Positions 55,870 to 64,000 of a stretch of 64,000 nt of DNA are shown one piece after another (position 1 is the stretch's first letter; each line of letters begins with the position of its first letter). The DNA lies in the NCBI RefSeq assembly GCF_001989615.1, contig NZ_CP019067.1, positions 2,604,001 through 2,668,000 of the forward strand, read 5' to 3'. A program made the position numbers and the translations under genes. Source of the stretch: Halorientalis sp. IM1011 (GTDB lineage Archaea; Halobacteriota; Halobacteria; Halobacteriales; Haloarculaceae). A model generated the notes under the pieces. It searched no databases and was not told where the DNA came from. It saw only the letters and a program-made list of their open reading frames with translations.

Positions 55870-57861
55870 ATGACTGAACACGACGAGAACACGGACGTAG
55901 ACAGACGGACGCTCCTCGGATCGACGGCGGCACTCGGTCTCGCAACGACCGCGGGCTGTCTGGGATTGCTCGAGGAGTCGGACGGCAGTGATTCGGACAG
56001 CACCGACGGGGGACCTTCATCCCCGTCGCCGGAACCCTCACCGACGACCGCACCGACGCCGGTGACGACCATCAGAGACGACGGGGCGAACGACTCGGCT
56101 CCCAACCTCACGCTGGCCCCGTGTGTCAGAGACGGAACCTGCCTGCACACGCCCGATGGCAACGACGTGGATCCGGACCTGTTCCAGCCGAACCTGACGG
56201 TCGATCCGGTCCCCGTCGAGGATCTGCCGTCGGATATCGACCTCGGTGGGTCCAACGACGGCGACTCCGGAAGTGGTGGGTCACTCCGGGATCCGACGAC
56301 CGTCACGGGATCCGGTGCCGTCGAGGTCGTGGTCACGCCGAACAGCAAAGAGACGAGCGACGAGAACGTCGGTGAGGAAGGGACCGAAGAGAAATCGGAC
56401 GTGGTCTGTACGACCCAGAAACGCCGGATGACCGCGGGCGGCCCAGCGAATTTCCTCATGGACCCCCAGATCGGAACGATCTGGCCCGGGGCGATTCTGG
56501 AAGCCAACAGTATCGCCAACGGTCAGTTCTCGCCGGCACTCTCACAGCAGCGCCGGAACGGGACGCCGGTCCAGCAGATCAGGACCCCCATCCAGCTCTC
56601 GCTGTCGTTGATGAACGTCGACGGCGACACCACGACGACGGTGGAAAACCCCTCGCTCGGGAACGTCCGGAACGCCCGGAGCGAACTCCTGAGTCGGTTC
56701 AACCGAACCGCGACGCCCGCCAAACAGAAGGCTCAGATCCACCAGATCCACTCCGAGGAACAGCTCAAAGTCGCCCTCGGGATCCACTACGACAGCAACA
56801 ACCTCGAGATAGACAACCAGTTCGACTACTCCAGTACCTCCGAGACGAACAAGCAACTCGCGAAGTACTGGCAGATCTACTACACCCTCGACGTGTCGGT
56901 ACCCAACCCCGTCGCCAACGGGTTCGTGACCGACCAGAGCCAGTATCTGAACCGCAACGACGTTCTCATCAAGAACGTCTCGTACGGTCGATTGCTGTTG
57001 TTCTCGGCCGAGTCGAAGTACCAGCGAACGAAAGTCAGCAACTCTCTGGAGGCGGCCCTCAACTACGGGCAAAAGGAGGGGACGGTCGACGTCGACGTCG
57101 ATCACGAACAGGTCCTGCGCGATACGCAGATCGACGTTCAGGTCATGGGCGGCAGTGCCGAGAGCGGCGCGAAGACAGTCAGTAAGCCCGGCGAGGGGGC
57201 CCTCGATACGATCAAAGACTGGATCCAGCGCGGCGCTCGCTACGATCCCGCCTCCTCGCCCGGTGTCCCGATCTCCTATCACTCAAAGTACCTCGGCAAC
57301 CTCGATACGGCGAACGTCTACCTGACGACCTCCTACACCGCCCGGAACTGTCGACCGAAGACCAGCAGGTACCGGATCCACAACTTCTCGTGGGAGGTAC
57401 TCTCAGAGAGCGACCCGGGCAACGAGGAGGAACTCTACGGCGACATCTACGTCGTCGCGTGGCCGATCCCGGAAGACGGCGTGCTGGTCGGCAACGACGC
57501 CCGGATCGAGCCGAAGGGCGCACCCAGCGACGGGGAAGTGTGGGAACGGAAGAAATCCAGCCACATCAACCTCAAGCAGAACCAGCGAAAGCAACTCAAC
57601 GTCGACGAGACCATCGTTTTCGAGGACACGACCGAACTGGACGAGAGCAAGGCCTACATCCAGGTCACGGGCGTCCCCCGGGAGAAAGACCCGCTCTCGA
57701 ACGACGACTTCGGGAACAAGAAACACGTCAAGTGGTTCCTGAACGAGTCTCCCAGCGATCCCGACACGGCCGGCAACGGCCCCGGGGAGTTCACGATCCG
57801 GTGGAACGACCACGGAACCGAGATCGAACTCGCGTTCGACATCTCGCCGCTCCCGCCCTGA
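55870..57861 (+). CDS. thiol-activated (cholesterol-dependent) cytolysin homolog, Tat lipoprotein
   Basis: A 663-residue exported lipoprotein. Tat motif VDRRTLLGS (10-18) and lipobox TAGC (C30) are followed by a low-complexity spacer (31-180). Residues ~195-495 align with domains 1-3 of CDC pore-forming toxins: WPGAILEANS (205-214), LVNVD-like/VENPSLGNVRNARSELL (258-274), HSEEQLKVALGIHYD (294-308), YWQIYYTLDV (333-342), VSYGRLLLFSAESKY (370-384), the diglycine hinge VMGGSAESGAKTV (425-437), WIQRGARYDP and PGVPISYHSKYLG (464-476). The C-terminal domain starts with FSWEVLSESD (506-515) like CDC domain 4 but has no tryptophan-rich undecapeptide. Pore formation is inferred. Confidence 0.85.
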   Translation: MTEHDENTDVDRRTLLGSTAALGLATTAGCLGLLEESDGSDSDSTDGGPSSPSPEPSPTTAPTPVTTIRDDGANDSAPNLTLAPCVRDGTCLHTPDGNDVDPDLFQPNLTVDPVPVEDLPSDIDLGGSNDGDSGSGGSLRDPTTVTGSGAVEVVVTPNSKETSDENVGEEGTEEKSDVVCTTQKRRMTAGGPANFLMDPQIGTIWPGAILEANSIANGQFSPALSQQRRNGTPVQQIRTPIQLSLSLMNVDGDTTTTVENPSLGNVRNARSELLSRFNRTATPAKQKAQIHQIHSEEQLKVALGIHYDSNNLEIDNQFDYSSTSETNKQLAKYWQIYYTLDVSVPNPVANGFVTDQSQYLNRNDVLIKNVSYGRLLLFSAESKYQRTKVSNSLEAALNYGQKEGTVDVDVDHEQVLRDTQIDVQVMGGSAESGAKTVSKPGEGALDTIKDWIQRGARYDPASSPGVPISYHSKYLGNLDTANVYLTTSYTARNCRPKTSRYRIHNFSWEVLSESDPGNEEELYGDIYVVAWPIPEDGVLVGNDARIEPKGAPSDGEVWERKKSSHINLKQNQRKQLNVDETIVFEDTTELDESKAYIQVTGVPREKDPLSNDDFGNKKHVKWFLNESPSDPDTAGNGPGEFTIRWNDHGTEIELAFDISPLPP

Positions 57862-57862
57862 C

Positions 57863-59233
57863 TCACCTGGTCTCCGTTTCCGCCCGCCGCATCACCTCGC
57901 GGACGGGTAGGTCGGTCTCGCGGGCGACCGCCAGCGCGTCGTCGTACTCGGCGGACACGTCGTAGACAGCGCCGTCGGTGTCGCTGGCAACCTTCACGTC
58001 GACCGCGTACTCGGACCCGTCGACGGTGATCGTCGCGGTCTCGACCTCTCGGGAGGCGACCCAGCGGTGGCCCGCGCCGTGTTCCCGGACACCGAGCGTC
58101 CCGGTCTCCTCTGCCAGCCGTCGGGCGACCCGGTCGGCGTCCTCGGGCTTGACGATCACCTTCACGAGATGGCCCGGCCGCGATTTCTTCATCGTGAGCG
58201 GGACGATGGATACGTCCCGCGCGCCCACGTCGGCGAGGCGGTCCTGCAACCCGCCCAGCACTTCGGGGGGTGCGTCGTCCAGATTCGTCTCCAGCACGGT
58301 GATCTCGTCGCGCTGGAGACCCCCGTCACCCTCCCCGACCACGGCCCGGAGGACGTTGGGGTGCTCGTCGAAGTCGTAGCCGCCAGCGCCGTAGCCCGAG
58401 GCGTCGACCCGGAGGGAGGGGAGCCGGTCGACCCCCTCGGCGACGTGGGCGAGGATGGCCGCGCCCGTCGGGGTCAGTAACTCCCGCTCGACCGGGCCGC
58501 CCGAGATGGCCCAGTCCGCACGCTCGGCGATCTCGACGACGGCGGGCGTCGGCACGGGATAGGTCCCGTGGCTCATCGCTGCCTCGCCGCCGCCGGTCGA
58601 GAGCGGCGTCGTCACGACCCGGTCGACGCCGAGGTCGTCGAGCAACAGACAGACGCCGACCACGTCCGCGATGGCGTCGTCTGCGCCGACCTCGTGGAAG
58701 TGGGTGTCGTCGAGGTCGGTGCCGTGGACGGCGGCCTCGGCCTCCCCGAGGATCTCGAAGATCGCCCGTGCGTCCGCGGCGACCCCGGCCGGCAGGTCCA
58801 GTCCGTCGACGATCTCGACGACCTCCGCGTACGTGCGGTGCGGACCGTGTCCTTCCGCGTGAGTATGGTCGCCGTCGTCGTGATCGTGTTCGTGGTCGCT
58901 CAGGGAATCCGCCTCGCCGTAGCCGTGTTCCGGGTCCGGCGAGTGGTCGTGGGTCCCCTCGTCCGTGTGATCGTGGTGCTCGTGCCCGTGATCGTCGCTG
59001 TGGTGGTCGTGATCGCTGGGGTCCCCGTCGGTCTCCGCACCGTCCAACAGCACGTCGACTGCCGTCGCGCTGATCCCGGCCTTCTCGACGTCCCGGACCT
59101 GGTAGATCACGTCGAGGCTCGGGGCGTCCTCGACGGGTGCGAGGGCGTCCCGGTCGGCACCGGCGGCCAGCAGGGCTCCCAGCAGCATGTCGCCGCTGGC
59201 TCCCATCCGACCGTCGAAGGCGAGTGTTCGCAT
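57863..59233 (-). CDS. larC: nickel insertion protein LarC with His-rich loop
   Basis: A 456-residue LarC, which loads nickel into the pincer cofactor of lactate racemase. The N-terminal part starts MRTLAFDGRMGASGDMLLGALL, a family signature; later blocks include AIFEILGEAEAAVHG, ISGGPVERELLTPTGAAIL and the C-terminal ferredoxin-like LETNLDDAPPEVLGG. Between residues ~74 and 132 there are 18 His in 58 residues mixed with Asp, a metal-storage type insertion seen in some LarC proteins. Bacterial LarC is often made by programmed frameshift; here the frame is continuous. No larA, larB or larE gene is in the window. Confidence 0.9.
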   Translation of the reverse strand: MRTLAFDGRMGASGDMLLGALLAAGADRDALAPVEDAPSLDVIYQVRDVEKAGISATAVDVLLDGAETDGDPSDHDHHSDDHGHEHHDHTDEGTHDHSPDPEHGYGEADSLSDHEHDHDDGDHTHAEGHGPHRTYAEVVEIVDGLDLPAGVAADARAIFEILGEAEAAVHGTDLDDTHFHEVGADDAIADVVGVCLLLDDLGVDRVVTTPLSTGGGEAAMSHGTYPVPTPAVVEIAERADWAISGGPVERELLTPTGAAILAHVAEGVDRLPSLRVDASGYGAGGYDFDEHPNVLRAVVGEGDGGLQRDEITVLETNLDDAPPEVLGGLQDRLADVGARDVSIVPLTMKKSRPGHLVKVIVKPEDADRVARRLAEETGTLGVREHGAGHRWVASREVETATITVDGSEYAVDVKVASDTDGAVYDVSAEYDDALAVARETDLPVREVMRRAETETR

Positions 59234-59370
59234 ACCCGTTGGACTCTCGCGGGCCGGGAAAACGGTTCGGTCCCACGGCCCCCGAGCGGTCCGGTACCCC
59301 ACCCCCAAGTAGGGAGCCGTCAATATCGGGGGTCAATCTTACCCCTCCCAGAACCGGACGCTGGATTGTC

Positions 59371-59601
59371 ATGTCTCCCCTCGTCCCGACCGACCCCACC
59401 CTGCTCGTCCCCTCGATCGACCGGCCGACCCTCGGCACGCCGGCCGTTCTGGCCAGCTACATCCTGCTTGCCTTGCTCCTGCTCGCTCGGGGGATGAAAC
59501 GCAGCTGGCTGGGCGGCCGGAACGCCGACGAACCCGACCCCGATGCGGATCGCGACGCCGAGGAACCGCTCGCCGAGCGCCACGAGGAGACGCCGTCGTA
59601 G
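59371..59601 (+). CDS. small single-helix membrane protein
   Basis: A 76-residue protein with one hydrophobic helix (TPAVLASYILLALLLLARGM, ~23-42) and an acidic, probably cytoplasmic tail rich in Asp, Glu and Arg. A proline-rich N-terminus precedes the helix. It is followed one base later by a second small membrane protein on the same strand, so the two could form a pair. Family unknown. Confidence 0.55.
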   Translation: MSPLVPTDPTLLVPSIDRPTLGTPAVLASYILLALLLLARGMKRSWLGGRNADEPDPDADRDAEEPLAERHEETPS

Positions 59602-59602
59602 A

Positions 59603-59773
59603 ATGCTGGTCGTACCCGACGTTCCGGGCGGTCCGAGTCCGGCCGTCCCGATACTGCTCGTCGCGTTCATGGTTCTCTACGTACTCCTCCGCGGCGGTGC
59701 CATTCGGTGGGTCCGGACGAATCTCCTCCGCCTGCCCGAGGCGGACGAGGACCGGCCGGGCGAAAAAGATTGA
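59603..59773 (+). CDS. small single-helix membrane protein, second of a pair
   Basis: A 56-residue protein. One hydrophobic helix (AVPILLVAFMVLYVLL, ~14-29) precedes a basic then acidic tail (RWVRTNLLRLPEADEDRPGEKD). It starts one base after the stop of the preceding small gene, so translation is probably coupled. It belongs to the many small haloarchaeal membrane proteins of unknown role. Confidence 0.5.
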   Translation: MLVVPDVPGGPSPAVPILLVAFMVLYVLLRGGAIRWVRTNLLRLPEADEDRPGEKD

Positions 59774-59795
59774 CGACGGCACCGTTACGTATCAG

Positions 59796-59921
59796 GTGCC
59801 ACGACGCCGCTCGACCCGGAACTGGTTGTCCCCTCCTGTCCCGCCGGGCCGGAACTCCTGCTCCCGGCTCCTGGTCGGATTCGGACTCGCGATTGGTTAC
59901 GTCCTCGGCCGGAACGCCTGA
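59796..59921 (+). CDS. possible very small membrane protein (41 aa)
   Basis: A GTG-started frame (59796) of 41 residues: a basic, Arg-rich half (PRRRSTRNWL) and a hydrophobic end SRLLVGFGLAIGYVLGRNA. The GFGLAIGYVLG end resembles the glycine-rich single helix of small haloarchaeal membrane proteins. It is in the same direction as the two small genes before it. Evidence is thin, since the start is a GTG and the product is short. Confidence 0.3.
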   Translation: MPRRRSTRNWLSPPVPPGRNSCSRLLVGFGLAIGYVLGRNA

Positions 59922-59960
59922 AACCGGTCTCACACAGGCCGACCGACGACCGGCCGTGTC

Positions 59961-62129
59961 TCAGGCGAACTCGACGCCCGTGATCTCGAAGCGCGCGCCG
60001 CCTGCCTCACCGTCCGTGACCGAGACCGACCACCCGTGAGCCGTGGCGACCGCCTCGACGATAGAGAGGCCGAACCCGGTCCCACTCTCGGCCGTCGTGT
60101 AGCCGGACTCGAAGACGTCCTCACGCTCGGGTTCGGGGATGCCGGGGCCGTCGTCTTCGACGAAGAAACCGCCCTCGCAGTCGCCGACGGTGACGGTCAC
60201 GTCCGGGCCGCCGTGCTCGACCGCATTGCGGTAGAGATTCTCCACCAGACGCCTGAGTCGTCCCTCGTCGGCCACGACCGTCCGGTCCGTCTCGACGTCG
60301 AGCGTCGCCGACCCGGTCCCGACGGCGTCCTGACAGGACTCCATAACCGTACGCAGGTCCACCGGGCCTTCGTCGGTCACCCGCTCACCGGTGTGAGCGA
60401 GCGCCAGCAGGTCGTCGATGAGTGTCTCCATGCGCTCGTGGCTCTCGGCGATCTCGTCGAGGTGCTCGCTGTCACACTCCCGGAGTGCGAGCTCTAACCT
60501 GTTTTCGGCGACGTTCAGCGGGTTCCGGAGGTCGTGGGAGACGACGCCGACGAACCGTTCGAGGCGCTCGTTTTGGCGCTGGAGTTCGCGCTCGCGCTCT
60601 TTGCGGTCGGTGATGTCGCGCAACACGCCGACGGTGCCGCGGAACTCCCCGTCCTCCATCGGGCGCAGCGCGATGTGGTTCTCGTTGGGGATGCACTGGC
60701 CGTCGCGAGTGATCGTCTCCATCTCGAAGGACGCCTTCTGGCGCTCGTCGTCGGTCAGCAACCGCTGGATCTCCCGCTCGCCGATCGCCACGTCCTCATC
60801 GGTCATGATGACCGAGACGTGTTCGCCGACGAGTTCATCGGGTTCGTACCCGGTCGTCGTCACCTCCGAGTCGGTCGGGGGGATGATCGTGACGAACCGC
60901 CCGTCGGCGTCCAGCGCGTACACCTCGTCGGGGATCGCCTCGACGATGGTCTCGTACTGTTCGAGTTCGCGCTCGCGCTCCCGACGTTCGGTGATGTCCC
61001 GGACGACGCCGACGGTGCCGCGGAACTCCCCGTCTTCCATCGGTCGGAGTGTCAGGTTCACCTCGATGGGGACGGTGCCGCCGTCGGCCGTCCGCATGTC
61101 CGCCTCGACGGTCTCGACGGACATCTCCGGCTCGGTGAGCAGTCGCCTGATCGCGTCCTCGAAGGCGGTCACGTCCGACTCCGAGAAGAAGTCCGACGGC
61201 TCACACGTCGTCAGCCAGGTCTCCCGATCGTACCCCGACAGCGCAGCGAGATACTCGTTGACGTGGACGTACGAGCCGGTCGCGTCGAGTGCGTACACAC
61301 CGTCGCCCATCGTCTCGACGATCCGGCGGTACCGCTCGCGTTCCCGCTCGCGCTCCTTGCGGCCGGTGATGTCCCGGGTGAACCCGACGACCCGAGCCAC
61401 CTCGTCCCCCTCGAAGATCGGCTCGGCCTGCACCCAGGCCCACCGGCTGTATTCCTCGGACTCGTTGACCCGGAACTCGATGTTGACCGACTCGCCGGCC
61501 GAGAGCCGCTCGGCCGCCTCGCGGACGAACTCGCGGTCGTCGGGATGGACGGCCTCGAGGAACGCCTGGGGGTCCTCCAGGAGCCGTTCGGCGGACTGGC
61601 CCCAGATCTCCTCGAAGGCCGAGTTGATAAACTGGAGTTCCGACCAGTCGCCCGAATACATCCACAACGCGTCGTTCGAGTTCTCCGCGAGTTCCCGGAG
61701 ACGTCCCTCCGCGCGCTCGACGGCGCGGGACGCCAGGTGTTGCTCGACCGCGTTCCCGATGCGGTTGGCGAGCAACTCGTACTGCTCGGTGCTGGTCCCC
61801 TTCTGCAGGTAGTCGGAGACGCCCGCCGAAATCGCTTCGCTCGCGATCTCCTCGCTCCCCTTCCCGGTGAAGAGGACGAAGGGGAGGTCGGGGTACGTCT
61901 CGCGGACGGTCTCCAGCAGTTCCAGCCCGTCCATCCCGGGCATGTCGTGGTCGCTGACGATACAGTCGATCTCGTGGTCGTCGAGATACGAGAGGGCGCT
62001 TTCGGCGTCTTCGACGGCGGTGGCCGTGATGCGCTCGTCTTCCCGTTCGAGGAAGTCGACGGCCACGGCCGCGAGCTCTGGGTCGTCGTCGACGTGCAAG
62101 ACCCGGATCGACGACGGGACATCGGCCAT
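59961..62129 (-). CDS. hybrid sensor histidine kinase (REC-PAS-PAS-PAS-HisKA-HATPase)
   Basis: A 722-residue soluble kinase. A receiver domain (~8-125) has the phospho-acceptor D60 in IVSDHDMPGMDGLE, acids D14-D16 and Lys in LQKGTS. Three PAS domains follow (~145-260, 266-385 and 391-510), each ended by a R-D-I-T-x-R-x-E-R-E linker of the PAC type. HisKA carries the phosphorylatable His H532 in SHDLRNPLN. The ATPase has the N box (VENLYRNAVEHGG), G1 (VEDDGPGIPE) and G2 (GTGFGLSI). There is no membrane segment, so it senses a cytoplasmic or diffusible signal. The N-terminal REC domain makes it a phosphorelay hub. Confidence 0.93.
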   Translation of the reverse strand: MADVPSSIRVLHVDDDPELAAVAVDFLEREDERITATAVEDAESALSYLDDHEIDCIVSDHDMPGMDGLELLETVRETYPDLPFVLFTGKGSEEIASEAISAGVSDYLQKGTSTEQYELLANRIGNAVEQHLASRAVERAEGRLRELAENSNDALWMYSGDWSELQFINSAFEEIWGQSAERLLEDPQAFLEAVHPDDREFVREAAERLSAGESVNIEFRVNESEEYSRWAWVQAEPIFEGDEVARVVGFTRDITGRKERERERERYRRIVETMGDGVYALDATGSYVHVNEYLAALSGYDRETWLTTCEPSDFFSESDVTAFEDAIRRLLTEPEMSVETVEADMRTADGGTVPIEVNLTLRPMEDGEFRGTVGVVRDITERRERERELEQYETIVEAIPDEVYALDADGRFVTIIPPTDSEVTTTGYEPDELVGEHVSVIMTDEDVAIGEREIQRLLTDDERQKASFEMETITRDGQCIPNENHIALRPMEDGEFRGTVGVLRDITDRKERERELQRQNERLERFVGVVSHDLRNPLNVAENRLELALRECDSEHLDEIAESHERMETLIDDLLALAHTGERVTDEGPVDLRTVMESCQDAVGTGSATLDVETDRTVVADEGRLRRLVENLYRNAVEHGGPDVTVTVGDCEGGFFVEDDGPGIPEPEREDVFESGYTTAESGTGFGLSIVEAVATAHGWSVSVTDGEAGGARFEITGVEFA

Positions 62130-62294
62130 GTCTCATAGATATCTCAAAAACAGAAAATATCTTCCGGTTGGACGCTGGCGTGGGCTCCGCTCGAACTGCT
62201 CGCGTAACCGACCGGCAACGAACCGACGAGTGGACCACCGGTAGCAAAAAGCATATCTCCCGGGGTACCCGAGTGTGCTACATCCCCACAGAGT

Positions 62295-64000
62295 ATGAAC
62301 GAAGTTCAACTAGAGGTGGCGAAGGCGTACCCGAACGACTCGGGACGCGGTATCGCCCGCCTCGACCCCGACACGCTGTTGCATCTCAAGCTCTCGCCGG
62401 GTGACATCATTGAGATCGAAGGGAGCGACACCACCGCGGCGAAGGTCTGGCGCGCCGACCGACAGGACTGGAACACCGACACCGTCCGCATCGACGGGTT
62501 CACGCGCCAGAACGCCGACGTGGGCATCGGCGAGCGCGTCACCATCCGCAAAGCCGAGGCCGAGAAGGCAGACGAACTGGTGCTGGCTCCGCCCGAGGAG
62601 GCATCCGTACAGTTCGGCTCGGACGCCGCCGGCATGGTCAAACGCCAGATCCTCAAGCGGCCGGTCGTCGAACGGGACATCGTGCCCGTCATGTCGAGCA
62701 CGAACCACCCGTTCATGCGCTCGCCGGGCCAGGCCATCCCGCTGATCGCCGTCGAGACCGACCCCGAGGGCGTCGTCCTCATCACCGAGGACACCGACGT
62801 GGAACTCCGCGAGGAGCCCATCTCCGGCTTCGAGAAGACCGGCGGCGGCATCACCTACGAGGACATCGGCGGCCTGCAAAACGAGATTCAGCGGGTCCGC
62901 GAGATGGTCGAACTCCCGATGAAACACCCCCAGATATTCAAGAAACTGGGGATCGAGCCCCCGCAGGGGGTGTTGCTCCACGGGCCGCCCGGGACCGGGA
63001 AGACGCTGCTCGCCAAAGCGGTGGCCAACGAGACCTCCGCGAGTTTCTTCTCCATCGCCGGCCCGGAGATCATCTCGAAGTACTACGGCGAATCGGAGCA
63101 ACAGCTCAGGGAGATCTTCGAGGACGCGAGCGAGGAGGCGCCCTCGATCATCTTCATCGACGAACTGGACTCCATCGCGCCCAAGCGCGAGGACGTGACC
63201 GGCGAGGTCGAGCGCCGGGTCGTGGCCCAGCTGCTGACGATGATGGACGGCCTCGAATCCCGGGGCCAGGTCATCGTCATCGCGGCGACCAACCGCGTCG
63301 ATTCTGTCGATCCCGCACTGCGTCGGCCGGGCCGGTTCGACCGCGAGATCGAGATCGGCGTCCCGGACGAGGTGGGACGCGAGGAGATCCTCCAGATCCA
63401 CACCCGTGGGATGCCCCTCAGCGACGACGTGAACCTCTCGAAACTCGCCGAGGAGACCCACGGGTTCGTCGGCGCGGACATCGAGAGCCTCACGAAGGAG
63501 TCGGCGATGAAGGCCCTGCGGCGGTACCTCCCCGAGATCGACTTAGACGAGGAGGACATCCCGCCGAGCCTGATCGACCGGATGATCATCAAGCGCGACG
63601 ACTTCAAGGGTGCGCTCAACGAGGTCTCCCCGTCGGCGATGCGGGAGGTCCTCGTGGAACTCCCCAAGATAAACTGGGATCACGTCGGCGGGCTCAACGA
63701 CGCCAAAGAGCAGGTTCAGGAGGCCGTCGAGTGGCCGATGAACTCCCCCGAGAAGTTCGAGCGCATGGGCGTGACGCCCCCGTCGGGCGTCCTGCTGTAC
63801 GGCCCGCCGGGTACCGGCAAGACGCTGATGGCCAAGGCCGTCGCCAACGAGACGGACGCCAACTTCATCAGCGTGCGCGGGCCCCAGTTGCTTAGCAAGT
63901 GGGTCGGTGAATCGGAGAAGGCGATCCGGCAGACCTTCCGGAAGGCCCGGCAGGTCGCGCCGACGATCATCTTCTTCGACGAACTCGACTCGCTGGCCCC
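62295..64000 (+). CDS. Cdc48/VCP-like AAA+ ATPase (3' end outside window)
   Basis: The first 568 residues of an archaeal Cdc48/p97 (VAT-like) unfoldase. The N-domain occupies ~1-185 ([20 protein letters not shown], then [15 protein letters not shown]). AAA domain D1 has Walker A GPPGTGKT (230-237) and Walker [10 protein letters not shown] (285-293) with the ISKYYGESE pore-loop segment. D2 begins near 455, and its Walker A GPPGTGKT and FFDELDSLA are visible before the window ends at base 64000. The hexamer uses ATP to unfold substrates, often ahead of the proteasome. AT-rich sequence near 62130-62160 separates it from the divergent kinase gene. Confidence 0.97.
   Translation, partial: MNEVQLEVAKAYPNDSGRGIARLDPDTLLHLKLSPGDIIEIEGSDTTAAKVWRADRQDWNTDTVRIDGFTRQNADVGIGERVTIRKAEAEKADELVLAPPEEASVQFGSDAAGMVKRQILKRPVVERDIVPVMSSTNHPFMRSPGQAIPLIAVETDPEGVVLITEDTDVELREEPISGFEKTGGGITYEDIGGLQNEIQRVREMVELPMKHPQIFKKLGIEPPQGVLLHGPPGTGKTLLAKAVANETSASFFSIAGPEIISKYYGESEQQLREIFEDASEEAPSIIFIDELDSIAPKREDVTGEVERRVVAQLLTMMDGLESRGQVIVIAATNRVDSVDPALRRPGRFDREIEIGVPDEVGREEILQIHTRGMPLSDDVNLSKLAEETHGFVGADIESLTKESAMKALRRYLPEIDLDEEDIPPSLIDRMIIKRDDFKGALNEVSPSAMREVLVELPKINWDHVGGLNDAKEQVQEAVEWPMNSPEKFERMGVTPPSGVLLYGPPGTGKTLMAKAVANETDANFISVRGPQLLSKWVGESEKAIRQTFRKARQVAPTIIFFDELDSLA

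Noticed and set aside
55870..57861. Generic haloarchaeal surface lipoprotein without a known fold
   Set aside because: Ordered matches along ~300 residues to CDC domains 1-3, with the diglycine pair and IYYT strand, are too many to be chance.
60534..62138. 534-codon plus-strand frame opposite the histidine kinase
   Set aside because: The minus strand has all kinase motifs in register. The plus-strand translation has no recognisable domains.

Overview
The window is chromosomal DNA from a halophilic archaeon of class Halobacteria. The evidence is very high GC, proteins rich in Asp/Glu with few Lys, many twin-arginine (Tat) lipoproteins ending in a GC lipobox, TATA-type promoters about 25-30 bases before start codons (leaderless style), and archaeal markers: DnaG-type primase, RadB, Cdc48, ribosomal protein S8e, methenyl-H4MPT cyclohydrolase, the AhbA/AhbB siroheme route to heme, and archaeal phosphoglycolate phosphatase. 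Genes are dense and often overlap by 1-4 bases (GTGA, ATGA, TGATG). I see no tRNA or rRNA gene, CRISPR array or insertion sequence.

1-8.6 kb: small membrane and HAD proteins, an acetoacetate-decarboxylase-like protein, a ribbon-helix-helix protein, pterin dehydratase, an MFS transporter, then hemA, precorrin-2 dehydrogenase and a fused siroheme decarboxylase (heme precursor supply). 8.7-14 kb: tandem cold-shock proteins and an isoprenoid block with a normal cis-prenyltransferase, a paralog lacking the catalytic Asp, a pentapeptide-repeat membrane protein and a DUF92 protein. 14-22.4 kb: dnaG, a tRNA-binding protein, a DUF3311/sodium-symporter pair, a CARF-like regulator, lipoproteins and pdxS. 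22.5-32.7 kb: a membrane protein with a triplicated domain, thrB, mch, a nucleotidyltransferase/small-protein pair, a GTPBP1-like GTPase and pgp. 32.7-41.7 kb: a metallo-beta-lactamase fold protein, a DnaJ-domain protein, two PH-like membrane paralogs, pyrF, a SIMPL protein, rps8e and an AbrB-PhoU regulator. 42-48.6 kb: a full phosphate operon pstS1-pstS2-pstC-pstA-pstB-phoU. 48.7-55.7 kb: an SDR and a HisD-family dehydrogenase, radB, two more PH-like proteins, a TumE-type toxin-antitoxin candidate, a RuvX-like protein and a FilR1-domain regulator. 55.9-64 kb: a thiol-activated (cholesterol-dependent) cytolysin homolog, larC, small membrane proteins, a hybrid histidine kinase and the start of cdc48.

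The most remarkable gene is 55870-57861. It encodes a Tat lipoprotein whose residues ~195-495 follow the pore-forming core of bacterial cholesterol-dependent cytolysins, including the diglycine hinge and the IYYT strand, but it lacks the tryptophan-rich cholesterol-binding undecapeptide. It faces a FilR1-type regulator across a shared promoter region. Other noteworthy items are the cis-prenyltransferase pair, the protein with ten tandem G-x-F-S-x pentads, the triplicated membrane domain, a family of four PH-like proteins, and three intergenic clusters of perfect GC-rich hairpins.
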